Of a stretch of DNA of 64,000 nucleotides, positions 62,516 through 64,000 are shown piece by piece. Source of the stretch: Paraburkholderia panacisoli (GTDB lineage: Bacteria > Pseudomonadota > Gammaproteobacteria > Burkholderiales > Burkholderiaceae); NCBI RefSeq assembly GCF_008369935.1, contig NZ_VTUZ01000001.1:486925-550924 (forward strand). Reading direction: 5' to 3'. Within the stretch, counting starts at the first letter, position 1, and each line of letters starts with the position of its first letter. Both the position numbers and the translations under genes were made by a program. The notes under the pieces were generated by a model that made no database searches, was not told the origin of the DNA, and was given only the letters and a program-made list of their open reading frames with translations.

Positions 62516-63102
62516 ATCACCGGGGTTGAATGCTACAGGCCACTGTTGACGTCCTTGCTTTAGACCGTGGGTATTCTGTATTTGCAATGCATCGAAGCGC
62601 GCAGATCAATCTGCGCGTTTTCGCTTTTTCGAAAACCGTCCTACTGTGCCTGCATCTAGCTGCGAGCGATGTCCGCCCTTCGGGGTCGACTTCTATCGAC
62701 CGCATTGGGCAGTGGTCGGCCAGTTGCTGTCATTCACCGCTACTCCCAAAGTGGCATTCGAGCGACCGCTTCGCCTCTGAAACCTGTCGAATATGCTACT
62801 TGTGGAGGTCAGCATGACCTGACCAATCATTGGCGAACCATTGGCGTCTTCGAGAAGTATGAAACGTTTGACGCTCGCACGCCTTTCCCCAAACGAATTG
62901 CTCGGTCTCGCAGCACGTACGCGGGGCAGCCGAACACCGTTAGGTGATTCCATGACCGCACGACAGGAAACTTGACGACATGAACGATTGACGCCAAATG
63001 AACGAAGACCGGGGCGCCCGCGCGAGACATCCGTTCCGCAATCGGCTGACAAATACGACCCCGCGACCTATCCTTTATCCATTCGGCTCCGGGATCGTCG
63101 TC
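62516..63102. other. Intergenic stretch with a terminator-like hairpin
   Basis: CGCGCAGAT (62598-62606) and ATCTGCGCG (62609-62617) form a hairpin followed by TTTTCGCTTTTTC, about 85 nt after the small secreted protein gene. No supported gene lies in the remainder. Confidence 0.5.
62598..62630 (+). terminator. Rho-independent terminator
   Basis: CGCGCAGAT pairs with ATCTGCGCG, followed by TTTTCGCTTTTTC. The loop as written is only 2 nt, so the inner pairs probably open. It ends the 62291 transcript. Confidence 0.6.
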
Positions 63103-64000
63103 ATGAAGATCATGCGTCGCCTGACTGGCGTGGTCACGCTGCTCGCTTTGCTCATTGCGGGATGCGGCGGTGGCAATGGCATTGGCGGCAGCGGTGTTAC
63201 GCAGACGCCGCCATCGGGGTTGACGGAACGGGAGACACTGGTGGTGTACGTGCAGGGAAACGAAATTATCCCTAACCTGCCAAGCAGCAGCGGTGGTGCA
63301 ATCACCAACTACAGCGTGTTTCCTCCGTTGCCCGCCGGCCTCTCGCTGGATCCCGTGAGTGGCGCGATCACCGGCACGCCGTCCGGAACCAGCAACGCCA
63401 CGGCGTACGCGATCACTGGCAGCAATGCGGCGGGCACCACCACCGCGCGTGTAGAGATCGAGGTCGACGCTGCACCGGTCACGCCTGACACTCTGGACTA
63501 TCTCAACAGTTCCATCGACTATGTGACCAGCGCGCCGATTACGCCCGACGCGCCGATTGCCACGGGTGGCGAGATCACGGAATACACCGTGTCACCGCCG
63601 CTGCCTCAAGGTCTCACACTGGACCCGCAAACCGGAGTCATCACGGGCACGCCCACGACGCAAACCCCACCGACGGTCTACACGATTACGGGCAGCAATG
63701 GCGTCGATACGGTCGAGACTCAGGTTACGATCGGAGTGGATGCGCAGGCCCACCCGCCCATGGGCCTCACCTACAGGGACTCCGCACCGGACTATACGGT
63801 CGGCTTCGCTATCGTCGCCAACTTCCCCGAGTATTCAGGTGGCGAGATCACGCAATTTTCGGTTTCGCCCGCGCTGTCGCCCGGGTTGAGCCTAAACATG
63901 CAGAACGGTGAGATTAGCGGCACGCCTGCGGCGCCCTTCGCAAAGACGACCTTCACCGTGACCGGCAGCAACAGCGCGGGCGCCGTCACGGCGCAAGTGA
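63103..64000 (+). CDS. Lipoprotein with putative Ig (He_PIG) repeats, 3' end outside window
   Basis: An open frame of 299 codons that continues past the window. The N-terminus is a lipoprotein signal (RRLTGVVTLLALLIAGC). The mature part has at least three repeats of about 80 residues, each with the pattern SPPLPAGLSLDP-x-G-I-x-GTP followed by TYTITGSN-type strands (PPLPAGLSLDPVSGAITGTP; PPLPQGLTLDPQTGVITGTP; LSPGLSLNMQNGEISGTP). This is the putative Ig fold common in large surface or adhesin-like proteins. Location is probably the outer membrane surface. Function is unknown because the rest is not seen. Confidence 0.8.
   Translation, partial: MKIMRRLTGVVTLLALLIAGCGGGNGIGGSGVTQTPPSGLTERETLVVYVQGNEIIPNLPSSSGGAITNYSVFPPLPAGLSLDPVSGAITGTPSGTSNATAYAITGSNAAGTTTARVEIEVDAAPVTPDTLDYLNSSIDYVTSAPITPDAPIATGGEITEYTVSPPLPQGLTLDPQTGVITGTPTTQTPPTVYTITGSNGVDTVETQVTIGVDAQAHPPMGLTYRDSAPDYTVGFAIVANFPEYSGGEITQFSVSPALSPGLSLNMQNGEISGTPAAPFAKTTFTVTGSNSAGAVTAQV

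Noticed and set aside
1..64000. CRISPR arrays, tRNA and rRNA genes
   Set aside because: No regularly spaced repeats, tRNA-type cloverleaf with GGTTCGA-type arm, or rRNA sequence was noticed; a covariance-model scan would be needed to exclude a tRNA.

Overview
The window reads as chromosomal DNA of a Paraburkholderia/Burkholderia-type betaproteobacterium. It is GC-rich, and the first 8.5 kb has a typical Burkholderiales housekeeping order: nfeD and a band-7 gene, smpB, ratA-rnfH, a DMT transporter, and guaB-membrane protein-guaA. Genus is inferred from gene order and protein style; no rRNA or tRNA gene was seen.

The stop region of guaA (8514-8525) looks like an attachment site. Just downstream lie repeated TGACGGTAT motifs and the start of a phage-type integrase that an IS5-family element has split (8794-10200). 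A near copy of the 12-bp core occurs at 53173-53184, with more TGACGGTAT motifs on both sides. I read 8.5-53.2 kb as an old, immobilised genomic island at guaA, followed by part of a second one. The first 16 kb of the island is full of relics (IS110, ISKra4, IS6, acyl-CoA dehydrogenase and other fragments). Among them are intact genes: an aldehyde dehydrogenase homologue without its catalytic residues, a LeuA without its regulatory domain, and a branched-chain aminotransferase.

From 18.3 to 25.2 kb a class I aldolase is followed by two ~0.52-kb repeats (19423-19936 and 24499-25022). Their ends each carry several TGTTCA-N-GCTAGC sites, an arrangement like Tn7-type transposon ends. They bracket a CHAD protein, a DUF3562-type protein, a ribbon-helix-helix-like protein and PhoU, which suggests a phosphate or polyphosphate theme.

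From 25.5 to 36.9 kb lie a LysR regulator, a FUSC efflux protein and a catabolic cluster: CoA-transferase divergent from iclR, then acyl-CoA dehydrogenase, MFS carrier, EtfBA and a 3-oxoadipyl-CoA-type thiolase. Two identical palindromes between the CoA-transferase and iclR are probably IclR operators. From 37.7 to 42.0 kb is a five-gene minus-strand operon (isochorismatase-like, XapX, amidohydrolase, DoxX, secreted VOC protein) with a perfect palindrome upstream. From 44.4 to 52.4 kb are a PAS/GAF histidine kinase with two response regulators, a panE relic, a MATE/MarR divergent pair with a 17-bp inverted repeat, a TetR relic cut by an IS30 end, and an MFS carrier.

The right part (53.4-64 kb) is sparse accessory DNA with many small secreted proteins. 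It holds a double-glycine-leader peptide beside a truncated flavoprotein gene, an intact IS30-family element, a TIR-like putative anti-phage effector, a catalytic-domain-only tyrosine recombinase, and a lipoprotein with putative Ig repeats that runs off the end.
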